This document shows, piece after piece, positions 16,772-24,919 of a DNA stretch of 64,000 nt. The stretch lies in NCBI GenBank assembly GCA_963783965.1, contig CAWAPQ010000010.1, forward strand, positions 62,001-126,000, in the 5' to 3' direction. Within the stretch, counting starts at the first letter, position 1. Each line of letters opens with the position of its first letter. The DNA comes from Bog-473 sp963783965 (GTDB taxonomy: Bacteria > Actinomycetota > Acidimicrobiia > Acidimicrobiales > RAAP-2). Below the pieces are notes generated by a model. That model made no database searches. It worked only from the letters and a program-made list of their open reading frames with translations, and had not been told where the DNA came from. Both the position numbers and the translations under genes were made by a program.

Positions 16772-17998
16772 GTGGAAGCGGCGAGCACAGGGACGCGTGG
16801 GCTCTCACGCGGCCTCGTCGTGCTCATCGCCGTGGCCACCGGCGCCGTGGTGGCCAACCTCTACTACGCGCAGCCCGTTCTGCATCAGGTCGCGCGCACG
16901 TTCCATTCGGGACCCGGGCCGACCTCGACCATCATCACGGCGACCCAGATCGGCTACGCCGCCGGCCTTCTCCTCGTCGTCCCCTTGGGCGACCTCCACC
17001 CGCGCCGTGGGCTTGTCACCCGTCTCTTCTGCCTGAGCGCGCTGGCCCTGGTCGGCTGCGCCCTCGCTCCCGACCTGTGGATCTTCGCAGTGGCGTCGGT
17101 CCTCGTCGGCGGCGCCTCGGTGGCGGGACAGGTCATGATCCCCTTCGCCGCCGATCTGGCACCCGAGGAGCGCCGGGGCCGCGTGGTGGCCCGCATCATG
17201 ACGGGGCTCCTGCTGGGCATCCTCCTCGCCCGTACCGTCTCGGGGTTGGTGGCCCAGGCCGCGGGTTGGCGGGCCATCTACTGGCTCTCGGCCGGCCTGA
17301 TGCTGGTCTTCGCGGCGGTCCTCTGGCGGGCCCTACCCTCCGAAGGCCCACGCCCGCACCGGAGCTATCCCGAGCTGGTCGGATCGTCGCTCCGTCTGCT
17401 GGTCACCGAGCCTGTGCTGCGCCGGCGGGCCTGGCACGGCGCCTGCGCCTTCGCCGCCTTCAGCGTGCTCTGGACCACCCTGGCCTTCCTTCTGTCGGGC
17501 AGCCCGTACCGCTACTCCAATCTGGTCATCGGGCTCTTCGGCCTCGTCGGGGCGGGCGGGATCGTGGCGGCCAACCTCGCCGGCAAGCTGGCGGACTCGG
17601 CCCGGCACACCGCCACCACCATCGTCGCGGGCGTCCTGCTGGCCGCCTCCTTCGCGTTGCTCTGGGCCGGCCGCACGTCACTGGCCGCCCTCATCATCGG
17701 GATCGTGGTGCTCGACATGGGCACGCAGGGGATGCAGATCACCAACCAGGCGGTCATTTACGCCCTCCGTCCCGACGCGCGAAGCCGGATCAACAGCGCC
17801 TACATGGTCTGCTACTTCCTCGGGGGCGCCATCGGCTCCTTGGCCGCCGGTGCCCTCTACGCCACGCACGGCTGGGCCGGCGTGTGCATCCTCGGGACCG
17901 GGTTCGGCCTCCTCACGCTTGCCATGTCGGCCTACGACCGCCTGCAGCCACCGGCCCGTACTCAGGCCTCGACGATCTCCAGCCCGTTGCCGTCCTGA
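16772..17998 (+). CDS. MFS transporter
   Basis: 408 residues with about 12 membrane segments. The first helix ends in ANLYYAQPVL, a pattern typical of one group of major facilitator efflux proteins. The A-motif region reads VVPLGDLHPRRGLVTRL (about 70-86), and the central PFAADLAPEERRGRVVARI (about 125-143) is also characteristic. The substrate is unknown; drug or small-metabolite export is a fair guess. The 3' end overlaps the convergent VOC gene by 37 bases. Confidence 0.88.
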   Translation: MEAASTGTRGLSRGLVVLIAVATGAVVANLYYAQPVLHQVARTFHSGPGPTSTIITATQIGYAAGLLLVVPLGDLHPRRGLVTRLFCLSALALVGCALAPDLWIFAVASVLVGGASVAGQVMIPFAADLAPEERRGRVVARIMTGLLLGILLARTVSGLVAQAAGWRAIYWLSAGLMLVFAAVLWRALPSEGPRPHRSYPELVGSSLRLLVTEPVLRRRAWHGACAFAAFSVLWTTLAFLLSGSPYRYSNLVIGLFGLVGAGGIVAANLAGKLADSARHTATTIVAGVLLAASFALLWAGRTSLAALIIGIVVLDMGTQGMQITNQAVIYALRPDARSRINSAYMVCYFLGGAIGSLAAGALYATHGWAGVCILGTGFGLLTLAMSAYDRLQPPARTQASTISSPLPS

Positions 17999-18336
17999 TC
18001 ACGGAAGGCGAACATCGGCGGCACGCCGGGCCACCGCAGCACGTCATCGGCATCGACGCCGCCGGCGCGCATCGCCGCATTGGCAGCATCGGCGTCACCC
18101 GTCGTGAAGCGGACACCGGTCTCCACTCCGGCCGGTCGCTCGGGATGAGCCTGCTCCAAGGCGAGCGACACAGAGGCGCCATGGGGCGCCACCTCGATCC
18201 AGCGGGCGCCCTCCCCCATCGGCACGTCGAGGCGCGTCTCGAATCCGAGCTTCTCGTAGAAGGCCAGGGCCCTGTCCTGGTTGGTGACCGGGATCCCGAC
18301 GGTGTGCAGGCCGGTGATGTGTGCGTTGTCAGTCAT
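17962..18336 (-). CDS. VOC family protein (glyoxalase-like)
   Basis: 124 residues with a vicinal oxygen chelate fold: HTVGIPVTNQDRALAFYEKLGFE at the N-terminus (first repeat) and FAFRDQDGNGLEIVEA at the C-terminus (second repeat, Glu near 122). These proteins bind a metal or small molecule and include glyoxalases and antibiotic resistance proteins; the ligand is not known. Its ATG overlaps the stop of the dihydrofolate reductase-like gene by 4 bases. It is the last gene of an operon headed by the ArsR/SRPBCC gene. Confidence 0.85.
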   Translation of the reverse strand: MTDNAHITGLHTVGIPVTNQDRALAFYEKLGFETRLDVPMGEGARWIEVAPHGASVSLALEQAHPERPAGVETGVRFTTGDADAANAAMRAGGVDADDVLRWPGVPPMFAFRDQDGNGLEIVEA

Positions 18337-18954
18337 GACATCTCCTTTGGTTCGTGATCGCCGGTCAAAAGACAGTCGTAGCTGAGCATGACGACGCCGG
18401 TGCTGGTCGGCTCCGCGCTGAGCAGCTGCAGTGGCCGGGGCCGGTCAAGCTCATTGAAGAGGCGCTTGCCACTCCCGAGCAGCAGTGGATGCAGGAAGAG
18501 GCGATACCCGTCGACGAGATCGAGCGTCGTGAGTTGCTGGACCAGCACGCCGCTCCCGAGCACGGCGATGGTGCCGTCGCCCTCGGCTTTCAGGCGATGC
18601 ACCGCCGCCGCCAGATCGCCCCGGAGGACCCGGGTGTTGGCCCACGCCAGCTCCGAATCCTGCAGCGTTTGGGTGGCGACGTACTTCGGCGTGGCGTTGA
18701 GGTGCGCCGCCATGGGGTTGGCCTCTGGTTGCTGCGGCCAGAACGTCGACCATCTTCTCGTAGGTGCGCCGCCCGAACAGGTACGCACCGGTGCTCCGCA
18801 TGCCCTCGAGTGCGGCCGCCTGTTGGACGTCGTCACCGTAGGGCGCGCCCCACCCACCGTGCGCGAAGCCACCATCGCGATCCTCGTCGGGTGACCCGAG
18901 CCCCTGCATGACGCCGTCGAGCGTCACGAACTCAATCACGATCAGTTGGCGCAT
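18333..18954 (-). pseudogene. Dihydrofolate reductase / RibD-like protein, one frame break
   Basis: A protein of about 206 residues in two frames. The first part runs from the ATG at 18954: MRQLIVIEFVTLDGVMQG, then GAYLFGRRTYEKMVDV. An extra base in the AA pair at 18742-18743 (plus strand) breaks the frame; removing it gives VDVWPQQPEANPMAAHLN. The second part has LGSGVLVQQL and LFLHPLLLGSGKRLF, the usual C-terminal half of the RibD C-terminal / DHFR-like family. These enzymes reduce pterin-like or related substrates with NADPH. It sits between the ArsR/SRPBCC gene and the VOC gene. Error or recent mutation are both possible. Confidence 0.8.
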
Positions 18955-18961
18955 GACACGC

Positions 18962-19717
18962 TCAGCTGTACCGGATCGACCCGGGCGTGGTGAGCTCCTC
19001 ACCCGTCTCGAGCCAGGTCTTGAGGCCCGAGAGGATCATCGGCCAGCCGCCGTAGATCTGCGAGTTGGCACCCTCCCGCATCTGGTCGTGCGTGAGCGTC
19101 AGATGGCACGAGTCGTCACCCACCGTCTCGATCTCCCAGGTCACGCGAGAGACACCCTCGGCCTTCACGTCGTCATCCCACAGCGCCGCCATGGTGTGGA
19201 CCAACCGGCGCGGCGGGTCGACCTCCAGCACCTCGCCCTCGCCCAGGTGGACGCCGTGACGGTCGACATCGACGCTGATGGGCGCGCCCACCTTCCACTC
19301 CGAGTAGACCGCGGCACCGAAGTTGTACTTGGCCCGAATCTCTGGGTCGATGATCGCCTGCCACAACCGTTCCGGCGTGGTCTTGATGAAAATCTCGTAC
19401 ACCTTTTCCATCTCGCTCTCCAATCTCTCCTTGATCTCACTGAGCCCTGCCACCCAGGGCTCTGCGTACTTGCTGACCCAGCGGTCGTGGATGAGCCGGA
19501 TGGGCACCGGGTTGAGGAAGTGAAGCTTCTGGCGACCGCGCCGGCGGGTCACCACCAGCCCCGCCTCTTCGAGCACCTTGAGATGCTTCATGACGCCGAA
19601 ACGGGTCATGGAGAACCGTTCCTCCAGCATGCTCAAGGTCTGCCCGTCCTCCCGGAACAACTCGTCGAGCAAGTCACGCCGGGTGGGGTCGGCCAGGGCC
19701 TTGAACACCTCATCCAC
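18962..19717 (-). CDS. ArsR-type HTH fused to an SRPBCC (AHSA1-like) domain
   Basis: 251 residues. The N-terminal winged helix (about 1-85) starts VDEVFKALADPTRRDLLDEL and includes RFGVMKHLKVLEEAGLV. A middle linker with WVSKYAEPWV leads to an SRPBCC lipid-binding-like domain (about 110-250) with YEIFIKTTPERLWQAI and YGGWPMILSGLKTWLETGE. The regulator probably senses a ligand with its own SRPBCC domain. The GTG at 19717 is preferred over upstream starts because a TTGACA/TATGGT promoter overlaps those codons. The DHFR-like and VOC genes follow closely and are probably co-transcribed. Confidence 0.88.
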   Translation of the reverse strand: MDEVFKALADPTRRDLLDELFREDGQTLSMLEERFSMTRFGVMKHLKVLEEAGLVVTRRRGRQKLHFLNPVPIRLIHDRWVSKYAEPWVAGLSEIKERLESEMEKVYEIFIKTTPERLWQAIIDPEIRAKYNFGAAVYSEWKVGAPISVDVDRHGVHLGEGEVLEVDPPRRLVHTMAALWDDDVKAEGVSRVTWEIETVGDDSCHLTLTHDQMREGANSQIYGGWPMILSGLKTWLETGEELTTPGSIRYS

Positions 19718-19724
19718 GCCTGAC

Positions 19725-19754
19725 ACCATATGTGACCTTTTGGTCACATGTCAA
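19725..19754 (-). promoter_or_regulatory. Promoter with embedded palindromic operator for the ArsR/SRPBCC operon
   Basis: On the minus strand a consensus -35 TTGACA (19754-19749) and a -10 TATGGT (19730-19725) are 18 bases apart. The perfect palindrome ATGTGACC-TTTT-GGTCACAT (19730-19749, plus strand) fills the spacer exactly. The -10 ends 7 bases before the GTG at 19717, so the transcript is probably leaderless. The layout implies self-repression by the ArsR-type protein. Confidence 0.8.
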
Positions 19755-19784
19755 GGTCTTGTCGACCACCGAGGGTTCGATTTG

Positions 19785-21098
19785 TCAGAGACGGGCCTCG
19801 AAGACCTCCCACGAACCCGGAATTCCCTTCAGTTCGACCTCACCCCGCTGCTCGAAGGTGAGGTCCGATCCGGCGCAGCCCTCTCGCACGGCCGCCGACA
19901 CCAGGACCTGGTCCCCTTCGGCTCTGCCGCAGACTCGCTGCGCGAAGTGCACGGCCAGCCCCGACAGGTCGTTCTTACCCATGCGCGCCACCTCACCCGT
20001 GTGGACTCCGGCGCGCAGAACCAGCTCGAGGCCGCGCACGGCGTCCATGCAGGCGCGGGCACACCGGATGGCCTGCCCGGGGTCGTCGAATGCGACCAGG
20101 AAGCCGTCTCCCGTGCTCTTGACCTCATGACCACCGTGGGCGACGACCTGAAGGTGCACGCGGTCGTTGTGCTCGTCGATCAGCGCGCTCCAGCGATCGT
20201 CTCCAAGCGATGCGGCCAGCGGGGTCGAGTCGACGATGTCGGTGAACAGCATTGTGGCGTGCATGCGGTCGGCGAAGAGTGTGCGGTGGCCGAGAACGAA
20301 CTGCTCCACTTCGTCGACGACGGGCATGCCGTGGTTGAGCAGGAAGAAATGGTCCTCGCCAGGGATGAGCACGAGTTGAGCGCCCGGGATGGCTCGGGCG
20401 ATGTACTCCCCGTGCGCAGCGGGGATGCTCCTGTTGTCTTCGAGGTGGATGACGAGGGTCGGAACCGAGATCGCCGGCAGGTCGGACCGGATGTCGTATC
20501 GGCGGTTCATTTCGAAGAGGTGGGCCAGCTGATTGTGACTCGTCGTCGCCAGCTCGTAGCGACTCGGCGGTGCGTCGCCTCGACGCGACGCGTACTGGTC
20601 GGAGATCTGCCCTCCGCCCCAGTCGGTCTCGTAACGCTCCCCCAAGCGGTCGAGAACCCGTGGGCTGAGCCCGATCGGGAAGTCGTCCGCCACTTCAAGA
20701 CGCGCCCACGTATTGCACAGCACGAGCTGCTTCACAGGGTGACGGGAGGCGTAGAGCGCGGCAACGGCGCCACCGTTGTGTGTCCCGAACAGAATGGGCT
20801 CGCTCAGTTTTGCCGCGGCGACGACGGCCTCGAGGTCGGCGACAAGGTCCTCCATCGTCGGCGGTGCCGAGAGATCCATGCGGTCCGAGAAACCCATGCC
20901 CTGTTGGTCGTAGGTGACCAGGCGGGCGAAGCTGGCCAGACGGCGCAGACTCTTGGCGGTGGCCGCCTGCTCCCATTGCACCGACATGGCCGTGGAGCCG
21001 GCGACGAAGACGATCTCGGGCGGGCCGCTCCCGGCCGACTGGTAGGCGATGTGGACGCCGCGGCGCACGACGAACTCCACGGGAGGCGGAGCCAGCAT
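19785..21098 (-). CDS. Alpha/beta hydrolase-like domain fused to a class III adenylate cyclase
   Basis: 437 residues. Residues 1-265 form an alpha/beta hydrolase fold. The nucleophile elbow reads GTHNGG, with His107 where Ser is expected, so hydrolase activity is doubtful; GEDHFFLLNHG near 258 holds the would-be catalytic His. Residues 275-437 are a class III nucleotidyl cyclase: MLFTDIVDSTPLA (first metal Asp), HEVKSTGDGFLVAF (second metal Asp) and LRAGVHTGEV. It probably makes cAMP in response to a ligand held by the hydrolase-like domain. The start at 21098 follows family layout. Confidence 0.9.
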   Translation of the reverse strand: MLAPPPVEFVVRRGVHIAYQSAGSGPPEIVFVAGSTAMSVQWEQAATAKSLRRLASFARLVTYDQQGMGFSDRMDLSAPPTMEDLVADLEAVVAAAKLSEPILFGTHNGGAVAALYASRHPVKQLVLCNTWARLEVADDFPIGLSPRVLDRLGERYETDWGGGQISDQYASRRGDAPPSRYELATTSHNQLAHLFEMNRRYDIRSDLPAISVPTLVIHLEDNRSIPAAHGEYIARAIPGAQLVLIPGEDHFFLLNHGMPVVDEVEQFVLGHRTLFADRMHATMLFTDIVDSTPLAASLGDDRWSALIDEHNDRVHLQVVAHGGHEVKSTGDGFLVAFDDPGQAIRCARACMDAVRGLELVLRAGVHTGEVARMGKNDLSGLAVHFAQRVCGRAEGDQVLVSAAVREGCAGSDLTFEQRGEVELKGIPGSWEVFEARL

Positions 21099-21218
21099 GG
21101 CCTCAGGTCGTCCCGGTCCCCGGCCGCCGCATGAATGCAGTGTGGCATCCGGACCGGAGATTGGGAAGCGCCGAGAAAGAACTGAAATCTCTCTCTAGCA
21201 TGTGACATGACCATTGCT

Positions 21219-21224
21219 TATGCT
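21219..21224 (+). promoter_or_regulatory. Candidate -10 box (TATGCT), leaderless
   Basis: TATGCT ends 6 bases before the GTG at 21231, inside a locally AT-richer stretch. It supports the small hypothetical gene being expressed. Confidence 0.4.
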
Positions 21225-21230
21225 TGAGCC

Positions 21231-21614
21231 GTGGCCATGGCAGTGATCCTCGGGCCGGTGAACGGCATGTTGGCGGATGCAAGCAGTCCTGACTACGCCA
21301 ATGTGCAGGCGGTTGTCGCTCGCGCCGAAACGGTCACTGGCGCCGTCGAAGCCCTCGGAGTCCTGGACACACAGACCGAAGAGGTCGTCGCGGAGGCTCG
21401 TGCCGTCCTTCAGGCGCTTCCTGCCGCCGTGGACGAAGCCGTGATGGCAGCATTGGAGAATGCATTCGCGCGCGGTTTACCCGTGGTTCTCGCCTGGGTG
21501 CAGGCCGACAGCGCGACCATCGCCGTCCGTATCTCCGAGGAGCCCGATGGAGACAGCGGCGCAATCCGCGTACGCCTCGACTTTCTCGCTCCACCCGGTG
21601 ACGCCTTCCTCTAA
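21231..21614 (+). CDS. Hypothetical protein
   Basis: 127 residues, GTG start, with an ATG two codons later. It is mostly Ala/Val/Glu and appears helical. A hydrophobic strand PVVLAWVQADSATIAVRIS lies near residues 82-100 and no membrane helix is seen. No family is recognised. A -10-like box just upstream and a length typical of a real gene support it. It lies between the cyclase fusion and a VOC gene. Confidence 0.5.
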   Translation: MAMAVILGPVNGMLADASSPDYANVQAVVARAETVTGAVEALGVLDTQTEEVVAEARAVLQALPAAVDEAVMAALENAFARGLPVVLAWVQADSATIAVRISEEPDGDSGAIRVRLDFLAPPGDAFL

Positions 21615-21681
21615 CCCCTGGCACGCCCCGTGCCGATCCGGTCGCGCCCGAATCGAACCGCAAAGGGACTAGGAACGGGAC

Positions 21682-22101
21682 ATGGACCGTCGCGTGTCAG
21701 TGATCACGCTCGGCGTGGCGGATGTGAGCCGAGCCAGGTCGTTCTACGAGGCGCTGGGCTGGTCGGGTGAGTCGCCGGACGGCGATGTCGTCTTCTTCCA
21801 GGCCGGAGGCATGGTGCTCGCCCTCTGGGGACGGGACAAGCTGGCCGAAGACAGCGCGGTGACGGACCCCGGAGGGTGGGGAGGCGTCACACTGGCCTAC
21901 AACGTCGGCTCGCCCGCCGAGGTCGATGTCGTGCTGGCGGCGGCTGCGTCAGCCGGGGCCACCATCGGCCGCCCGGGAGCGCAGACCTTCTGGGGTGGTT
22001 ACTCGGGGGTCTTCATCGACCCCGACGGTCACCCCTGGGAGGTGGCGCACAACCCGGGCTGGGTCATCGCCGAGGATGGCAGCGTCCACTTGCACCCATG
22101 A
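21682..22101 (+). CDS. VOC family protein (glyoxalase-like)
   Basis: 139 residues with the two-repeat vicinal oxygen chelate pattern: VSVITLGVADVSRARSFYEA at the start and FWGGYSGVFIDPDGHPWEVA (about 103-122) later, where the Glu is the usual ligand position. The ATG is preceded by AGGA at a good distance. Substrate unknown. It is convergent with the diguanylate cyclase gene, with 30 bases between them. Confidence 0.88.
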   Translation: MDRRVSVITLGVADVSRARSFYEALGWSGESPDGDVVFFQAGGMVLALWGRDKLAEDSAVTDPGGWGGVTLAYNVGSPAEVDVVLAAAASAGATIGRPGAQTFWGGYSGVFIDPDGHPWEVAHNPGWVIAEDGSVHLHP

Positions 22102-22119
22102 GGCGCCGACGACATCCGT

Positions 22120-22152
22120 CCCGTCGAGTGATCAGCCGACCGCCTCGACGGG
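22120..22152. terminator. Hairpin between convergent genes
   Basis: CCCGTCGAG (22120-22128) pairs perfectly with CTCGACGGG (22144-22152) around a 15-base loop. It spans the short gap between the VOC gene and the 3' end of the diguanylate cyclase gene. It has no T run, so it could be a weak two-way terminator. Confidence 0.4.
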
Positions 22153-23256
22153 AGTGACACGGAGGGCAGTCGTGTGGCGCGAGCGCGTCCGCAACAGCTG
22201 CAGCCCCAGCTGGGGCTCAGTGGCGGGCTGCTCCCAGGCCGCGGCGCGGTTGCGACCGGAACGCTTGGCCACGTAGAGGGCCTCGTCGGCACGCCGCAAC
22301 AGCGCGTCCGGTGCGTCGTTTGGACCGAGCCACGTGCTGACCCCGATGCTGGCGGTGACCCAATCGGAACCCGTCGCGTCGTGCAGTGCGCCGAGTAGCC
22401 GTGCCGCGGTGGCCATGGCCGCGTCCTGATCGGTCTCGTGGAGCAACAGGGCGAACTCGTCACCACCCAGCCGGCCGACGACGTCGGTCTCGCGGGCAGC
22501 TTGACGCAGTACACCGGCCAAGAGTTTCAGCGCGCGGTCCCCGCAATGGTGCCCGTTGGCGTCGTTGAGGGTCTTGAGATTGTCGACGTCGGCCACAATG
22601 ACGCTGAAGGTGGCGTAGTGACGCTCCGCCAGCAGTGACTGGTGGTCGAGGCGCTCCTGAAAGGCGCCGCGGCTCAGGCACCCGGTCAGGGCATCGAGAC
22701 TGGCCGCCGCCATCAGCTGGCGCATCAGACGGTCCCGCTGGGCCGCCGCCGCCGCCGTGATCACGCCTGCGATGACGATCCCGACAGCCAGGAACGCGGT
22801 CGTGGACCAGCTGCGATCCGGAGTGAGGAAACCGACCACCAGCGTCGTGAGAACACCGAAGCCGGCCAGGAACGAGACCGTTCCCGCCGAGTACGCCAGT
22901 CCGGCGAAGAGCATCGGCAGAATGAGGAAGTACGAAATCGGACTACGGACGCCGCCGTCGAGGACCGCTCCGATGGCGATGAACACGAAGGTGCAGGCGG
23001 CCCACGAGGTGAAGAACAACTTGGACCACGGCGTCTCGACCAAGCGCAGGCCGAGGAGCCGGAACCCCGCGATGGAGGCAATCAAGCTCAGCCCGCTCAG
23101 GATCACCATCGCCTGCCGGTGCGGTCCCGGCGTCGCTATCGAGTAGGCAAGGACGGCGAAGGCGCCGAGGCTGTAGGTGAGCACGCCGATGTAGACGTAA
23201 CTGCGCCAGAACTTGGTCACGTTGGACGACATGTCGAGTGCTGGGAGTTGTCGCAT
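22132..23256 (-). CDS. Membrane-bound diguanylate cyclase (GGDEF)
   Basis: 374 residues. The first about 180 residues hold six membrane helices with no known sensor family. The GGDEF domain (about 190-345) begins at SLDALTGCLSRGAF, with VADVDNLKTLNDANGH and the active GRLGGDEFALLL. The inhibitory I-site RETD sits five residues before GGDEF, so product inhibition by c-di-GMP is expected. It makes c-di-GMP from two GTP. It sits between two class III cyclase genes on the same strand. Confidence 0.92.
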   Translation of the reverse strand: MRQLPALDMSSNVTKFWRSYVYIGVLTYSLGAFAVLAYSIATPGPHRQAMVILSGLSLIASIAGFRLLGLRLVETPWSKLFFTSWAACTFVFIAIGAVLDGGVRSPISYFLILPMLFAGLAYSAGTVSFLAGFGVLTTLVVGFLTPDRSWSTTAFLAVGIVIAGVITAAAAAQRDRLMRQLMAAASLDALTGCLSRGAFQERLDHQSLLAERHYATFSVIVADVDNLKTLNDANGHHCGDRALKLLAGVLRQAARETDVVGRLGGDEFALLLHETDQDAAMATAARLLGALHDATGSDWVTASIGVSTWLGPNDAPDALLRRADEALYVAKRSGRNRAAAWEQPATEPQLGLQLLRTRSRHTTALRVTPVEAVG

Positions 23257-23376
23257 GCCTGGTCCCTCGGTCCCTTGGTCCGTCCAGTTGGTATCGGTCG
23301 ATGCACAACGGATGTTGAGAACGATCTTGGGGAGTTCGGGCTGTGCCTGGGGCCGGCGCAGGCGACCGTGCCCCGC

Positions 23377-24063
23377 TCAGCGGGAAAGCGAGCGGGCCGG
23401 GCGCCGGCGCCAGGTGTCAACGCAACCCGGCGAGCAGAACAAGACCATCCGGCCGCGCACGTCGTGGGCGATCTCCTGGGCGGTGTCCTCGGTCAGCGGC
23501 AAACCACAGATCGGGTCATGGGTGCCCTCGGCCCCGCTCCCGGCCATACGGATGCTCGTTGCGGGTACGGGTTTCTCGACCCCGCGTAACGCGACGTGCG
23601 TCTCGGAGACGATTTCTCCCCAACTCGGGAGGTGGCCCATGACCGCCGGCGCCGCCAGCGCCTCGCCGGCAGACGCCAGGTCGCACAGACGCGCCGCGAC
23701 GTTCACGCAGTGCCCGATGTAGTCGTCCCCCTCCATGAGGATCACATCGCCGCATGTCAGCCCGGAGCGAATGGAGACGGTCTCCACCGCGCCGACCTCG
23801 CCGACCACGTAGTGCAGCTCCAGAATGGTCTCGAGAAGCGGCCGGGTGTCGACGCACACCAGCATGACGCCGTCACCGAGCCACTTGGCGATGCGAACGC
23901 CCCGGCGGGCACAGATGTCGCGCAGCAGGGACCGGAATGCGGTCAGTACGTCAACCGCACGCTCATCCCCCTCCATCTCGGTTAAAGCAGTGAACCCCGA
24001 GACATCGACGAAAGCGAAGCTGCGATGCACCCGCACCCCGACATAATCCCATGTCAGGCCCAC
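23377..24063 (-). CDS. Class III nucleotidyl cyclase with a C-terminal YHS-like metal domain
   Basis: 228 residues, GTG start. The cyclase domain fills about residues 10-165: FAFVDVSGFTALTEMEGDE with the first Asp, IAKWLGDGVMLV with the second Asp, IRSGLTCGDVI, and YIGHCVNVAARLCDLA. The last 45 residues contain DPICGLPL and FCSPGCVDTW, which match a YHS domain, a small treble-clef-like metal-binding unit. The arrangement suggests a soluble cyclase tuned by metal or redox state, which is inference. Confidence 0.85.
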   Translation of the reverse strand: MGLTWDYVGVRVHRSFAFVDVSGFTALTEMEGDERAVDVLTAFRSLLRDICARRGVRIAKWLGDGVMLVCVDTRPLLETILELHYVVGEVGAVETVSIRSGLTCGDVILMEGDDYIGHCVNVAARLCDLASAGEALAAPAVMGHLPSWGEIVSETHVALRGVEKPVPATSIRMAGSGAEGTHDPICGLPLTEDTAQEIAHDVRGRMVLFCSPGCVDTWRRRPARSLSR

Positions 24064-24120
24064 CCCGGCCCAATTCCGGGGCTACGTAGGAACCAGATGG
24101 TGGGCCGTGGGCCGCCCTCC

Positions 24121-24126
24121 TACGAT
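24121..24126 (+). promoter_or_regulatory. Candidate -10 box (TACGAT), leaderless
   Basis: TACGAT ends 6 bases before the ATG at 24133 of the first short-chain dehydrogenase gene. Confidence 0.45.
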
Positions 24127-24132
24127 GACGCC

Positions 24133-24912
24133 ATGGCGTCCCCGGGGAGACAGCTCGAGGGGAGGGTCGTGCTGGTCAGCGGCGGTGCCTCCGACATTGG
24201 TCGCGCCACCGCGCTCCGTCTGTCCTCGGCCGGCGCCGCCGTGGTGGTCGGTGACGTGTCTGCCGACGGCGCAGCAGCGGTGGCCGAGGACGTGGAAGCT
24301 GCCGGCGGGCGTGGCGTCGGCCTGCTGTGCGACGTCCGCCGCGAGGATTCCGTGGGCGCCTTCGTCGAACGCGCCGTCGCCGAGTTCGGCACCATCGATG
24401 CGGTCGACCACAACGCCGCCTGGAGCCACCCCCGTCTCGACACCGACGCCGTCGGGGTGGATCTCGGCGTGTGGGAGCGGGCCATCGAGATCACGACACG
24501 CGGTGCCCTCCTCCTGGCGCGCCACGCCATACCGGTCATGGTGGCCGGCGGCGGGGGGTCCATCGTCAATATCTCGTCGGGGACGAGCACCATCGGCGAA
24601 TCGACCCGGGTCGCCTACGGCGTCTCCAAAGCAGCGCTGAATCAGCTCACGCGGCACCTGGCCGTCCGCTACGGACGCGACGGCATCCGCGCCAACGCGA
24701 TCGCCCCCGGCTTCATCCTCACCGAGACAGCAGCGACCCAGGTGCCGGCGGACGTGCAGGTCCGTCTGGCCGAGGCCAATCCCACCCGCCGTCTGGGCAC
24801 GCCAGACGACATCGCCCGAGTGGTGTCGTTCCTCTGCAGCGACGACGCGGCCTATGTGAACGGACAGGTGCTCCACGTCGATGGCGGGCACCAGATCGCC
24901 GGGATGATGTAG
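24133..24912 (+). CDS. Short-chain dehydrogenase/reductase (SDR)
   Basis: 259 residues, a classical SDR. The cofactor motif reads SGGASDIGRA (about 13-22), VVVGDVSADG follows strand 2 (an Asp suggests NAD preference), HNAA replaces the usual NNAG, and the catalytic pair is in YGVSKAAL (about 158-165) after NISSGTSTIG. RANAIAPGFILTETA and VNGQVLHVDGGHQI close the protein. Substrate unknown. The next SDR gene starts 7 bases after its stop, so the two form a pair. Confidence 0.9.
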   Translation: MASPGRQLEGRVVLVSGGASDIGRATALRLSSAGAAVVVGDVSADGAAAVAEDVEAAGGRGVGLLCDVRREDSVGAFVERAVAEFGTIDAVDHNAAWSHPRLDTDAVGVDLGVWERAIEITTRGALLLARHAIPVMVAGGGGSIVNISSGTSTIGESTRVAYGVSKAALNQLTRHLAVRYGRDGIRANAIAPGFILTETAATQVPADVQVRLAEANPTRRLGTPDDIARVVSFLCSDDAAYVNGQVLHVDGGHQIAGMM

Positions 24913-24919
24913 GTGGCGA

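Noticed and set aside
19747..19747. GTG at 19747 and ATG at 19729 as starts of the ArsR/SRPBCC gene
   Set aside because: Both fall within the promoter/operator; homologous proteins begin near the GTG at 19717.
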